A stretch of DNA of 7,378 nucleotides from assembly GCA_029054535.1 (NCBI GenBank), contig JAIDFC010000243.1, positions 1-7,378 of the forward strand, read 5' to 3'. Positions 5,239-7,378 of the stretch are shown piece by piece (positions within the stretch are counted from its first letter, which is position 1; each line of letters begins with the position of its first letter). A program made the position numbers and the translations under genes. Under the pieces are notes generated by a model. It had not been told where the DNA came from. It was given only the letters and a program-made list of their open reading frames with translations, and made no database searches. This DNA comes from Rikenella sp. Its GTDB lineage: Bacteria; Bacteroidota; Bacteroidia; Bacteroidales; Rikenellaceae.

Positions 5239-7378
5239 TTATTGCAGTTCGTCCAGCCGCACCTCCTTGATCCTCGCCCGGTCGCTCAGGATCAGGATGC
5301 GCAGGTCGCTGGAGGTAGCCCCGTCGAACGCGTAGTCCTCCATCGTACCGTTATTCTGCCGGCTCCGTCCCCGCCACACCGGGATGAACAACCCACCGCC
5401 GCTCGAAAGTTGAATCTCGAACTCCACCGGTTCACCCTCGTCCCACGCGATGCCGATCGAACGGGGACTCGCCCCGCTGCGCAACTCATACGTAATATAC
5501 TGATTCCGAGCGCCCTCCCACATCGTGTTCGGATCTCCGTCCACCGTCCAGACCGCCCGATCGTTATGGATGCTCGCCGAGACCTTCGCCGCCAACGCCC
5601 CCTTGCGTTCCGAAGCCCGCATCTCCAAGAGCCGCCCCGCCTCGACCACCGTGAAATCGCGCCTCAGCCGGATATCCTCCGACGACGCCCCCACCATCAC
5701 CGTAAAGTCGCCCGGCTCGACCGTCCATTTATAGTTTATGTCGAGAATCTCCAGGTCGCGTGGATACAATTCGAACTCCACCCGCTTGCTCTCGCCCGGC
5801 GCAAGACGCACCCGCTCGAACCCGCGTAGGACCTTCTCGTAAGCCATCACCGAAGCGACCTTGTCGTGCAGATAGAGTTGCACCACCTCGTCCCCCGCGC
5901 GATCGCCCGTATTGGTGATCGTGCACGACACCACGAGCCCCCGATGCGGCGTAACGACCGTGTCCGAAAGCTGCAAGTCGCTGTACTCGAACGTCGTATA
6001 GCTCAACCCGAAACCGAACGGATACAACGCTCCGTTGACCCTCGCGCGGTGGCTCCTGGGTCCGTTGGCCCCCCACGAATCGCTCTGGGCCGACGGCAGG
6101 GTCGGGAAGTTGAACGGAATCTGCCCCACCGACCGCGGGAAGGTAACCGTCAGTTTTCCCCCCGGATTGTAGTCGCCGAACAACACCTCGGCCACCGCCG
6201 TCCCGCCGTGCCGCCCCGGATACCACGCCTCGACGATCGCCGGCACGTGCCGATCCGCCCAGTTGATCGACAACGGCCGCCCGTTGACGAGTACCAGTAC
6301 CACCCGTTTCCCCTGCTCCTTGAGCGGCACGATCGCCTCTAAGAGTTGTTGTTGCCGTCCCGGCAGGTCGAGACTCGACCGCGATTTGTTCTCGCCGCAG
6401 GTCCGCGTTCCGCCTCCCAACACCAACACCACCGCATCGGCCTCTTTCGCTGCCGCATAAGCAGCGGCAATACTATCCTTTTCCTGTTGAGTCAGCGGGT
6501 AGTCCATCAGCTCCGAATCCGGCCAATTGTCGTCCACCAGCTCGCACCCCTTGGCATACACTACCTCGATGCCATCGGCTTTTCCGCCGCCGACCGCCGT
6601 CCGAATCCCGTCCAACACACTCACCGGCTCCACCGCATTCGGCCCGTACCGCGCCGTTACGAAGTCCGTAGCCCGAGCATTCGGCCCGATCACCGCAATG
6701 CGTCGCACGCTGTCGCGATCGAGCGGCAAGGTGTTCGCCTCGTTCTTGAGCAGGACGATGGACTCCAGCGAGATCTGCCGGGCCACCGCCTCGTTCTCCT
6801 CGCTGCACACCTCCGCATCCGCCCCCCGAAGGTCGTTTTTGTAGGGATTGTCGAACAACCCGCACAGGAACTTGACCCGCAAAATATCCCGCACACGATC
6901 GTCGACGACCTCCTCGCTCAACGCCCCCTCGCGCACCAGCTCGCGCAGCGGCACGATGAACGAATCCGGCGACCGGAACGTACACCGCACATTCAAGCCC
7001 GCCTCGACCGCCTGCCGCACCGCCTCCTTCATGTCCTTCGCCGTGAAATGCTTGCTATAAAGGTATTCCACCGCATCGCTGTCCGACACCACATAGCCCC
7101 GAAACCCATACCGCCCCCTGAGGACCTCGGTCAGCCAATGGTAACTCCCCTGCACCGGCTCCCCGTCGAAGTCGTTGTAGGAACTCATGATCCCTAATAG
7201 TCCCGCCTCGCGAATCACCCGCCCGAACGGGTAGACATGCACCTGTTCCATCTCGCGAAGCGACATCTGCGGATTGTTCCGCGCCATCCCCTCTCTGGCC
7301 CCTTTTCCGTTGCTGTACCCGACGAAATGCATGTCCGTAGCGGCCACACGCGGGGCCAGAAACCCACACACCAGCGGG
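5239..7378 (-). CDS. GH3 beta-glycosidase with Fn3-like and discoidin-like C-terminal domains (N-terminus beyond window)
   Basis: Glycoside hydrolase family 3, BglX-like, probably a beta-glucosidase or beta-xylosidase exported to the periplasm; the signal peptide would be off the edge. The frame is open through 7378, with 712 residues visible; I count from the GTG at 7371, which is not taken as the real start. Parts in order: the end of the GH3 barrel (1-185) with nucleophile D97 in GYVVSDSDAVEYL (codon 7083-7081); the GH3 C-terminal domain (about 204-415) with E327 in TCGENKSRSSLDLPG as likely acid/base; YPFGFGLSYTTFEYS leading to an Fn3-like domain (to about 575); then about 125 residues resembling a discoidin/CBM32 fold (VDGDPNTMWEG, ITYELRSG, then IKEVRL at the end). 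Near the edge, DMHF stands where family members have a substrate-binding Lys-His-Phe. Substrate cannot be told from sequence. It is convergent with pyk, with only the repeat element between. Confidence 0.92.
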   Translation of the reverse strand, partial: PLVCGFLAPRVAATDMHFVGYSNGKGAREGMARNNPQMSLREMEQVHVYPFGRVIREAGLLGIMSSYNDFDGEPVQGSYHWLTEVLRGRYGFRGYVVSDSDAVEYLYSKHFTAKDMKEAVRQAVEAGLNVRCTFRSPDSFIVPLRELVREGALSEEVVDDRVRDILRVKFLCGLFDNPYKNDLRGADAEVCSEENEAVARQISLESIVLLKNEANTLPLDRDSVRRIAVIGPNARATDFVTARYGPNAVEPVSVLDGIRTAVGGGKADGIEVVYAKGCELVDDNWPDSELMDYPLTQQEKDSIAAAYAAAKEADAVVLVLGGGTRTCGENKSRSSLDLPGRQQQLLEAIVPLKEQGKRVVLVLVNGRPLSINWADRHVPAIVEAWYPGRHGGTAVAEVLFGDYNPGGKLTVTFPRSVGQIPFNFPTLPSAQSDSWGANGPRSHRARVNGALYPFGFGLSYTTFEYSDLQLSDTVVTPHRGLVVSCTITNTGDRAGDEVVQLYLHDKVASVMAYEKVLRGFERVRLAPGESKRVEFELYPRDLEILDINYKWTVEPGDFTVMVGASSEDIRLRRDFTVVEAGRLLEMRASERKGALAAKVSASIHNDRAVWTVDGDPNTMWEGARNQYITYELRSGASPRSIGIAWDEGEPVEFEIQLSSGGGLFIPVWRGRSRQNNGTMEDYAFDGATSSDLRILILSDRARIKEVRLDELQ

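Noticed and set aside
5128..5829. Plus-strand frame starting in copy 2 (and a similar one at 3321-3518 in copy 1), both containing FGTFCSQKVQYPP
   Set aside because: The shared peptide only reflects the shared repeat DNA. The frames run on antisense into GH3 or out of frame into pyk, and the hairpin structure explains the conservation better than coding.

Overview
The window looks like chromosomal DNA of a Bacteroidales bacterium with GC-rich coding sequence; an Alistipes/Rikenellaceae-like gut organism is my best guess. The evidence is a Bacteroidetes-style pyruvate kinase, a large multidomain GH3 glycosidase, no clear Shine-Dalgarno sites, and a TAnnTTTG-type -7 box upstream of aroQ. The assignment rests on sequence resemblance recalled from memory, not on a search.

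Layout: (1) 1-1457, minus: ilvD (dihydroxy-acid dehydratase, branched-chain amino acid synthesis), C-terminus cut off by the window edge. (2) About 1497-1540: a rho-independent terminator on the minus strand between xerD and ilvD. (3) 1583-2557, minus: xerD, the chromosome-dimer-resolution tyrosine recombinase. (4) 2558-2656: a 99-nt divergent promoter region. (5) 2657-3085, plus: aroQ, type II 3-dehydroquinase (shikimate pathway). (6) 3086-3441: a gene-free stretch filled by a 334-bp nested inverted-repeat element. (7) 3442-4875, plus: pyruvate kinase. (8) 4876-5238: a second gene-free stretch, filled almost to the base by a 355-bp relative of the same element. (9) 5239-7378, minus: a GH3 beta-glycosidase with an Fn3-like and a discoidin/CBM32-like C-terminal domain, N-terminus cut off by the window edge.

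The genes are ordinary metabolism and housekeeping. The unusual part is the pair of intergenic elements on either side of pyruvate kinase. Each is a nested palindrome: terminal inverted repeat, 10-bp hairpin, 7-bp hairpin, long central stem, then the mirror image. The outer 45-53 bp of the two copies are nearly identical and in the same orientation. The inner hairpin arms are swapped left-for-right, as if the core had inverted between short AACTTnCGG-like repeats. Stem sequences differ between arms and between copies while base pairing is kept. No transposase or other protein is encoded in them. They could be a non-autonomous mobile element, a structured RNA or terminator-like element, or an invertible element; the sequence alone does not decide.
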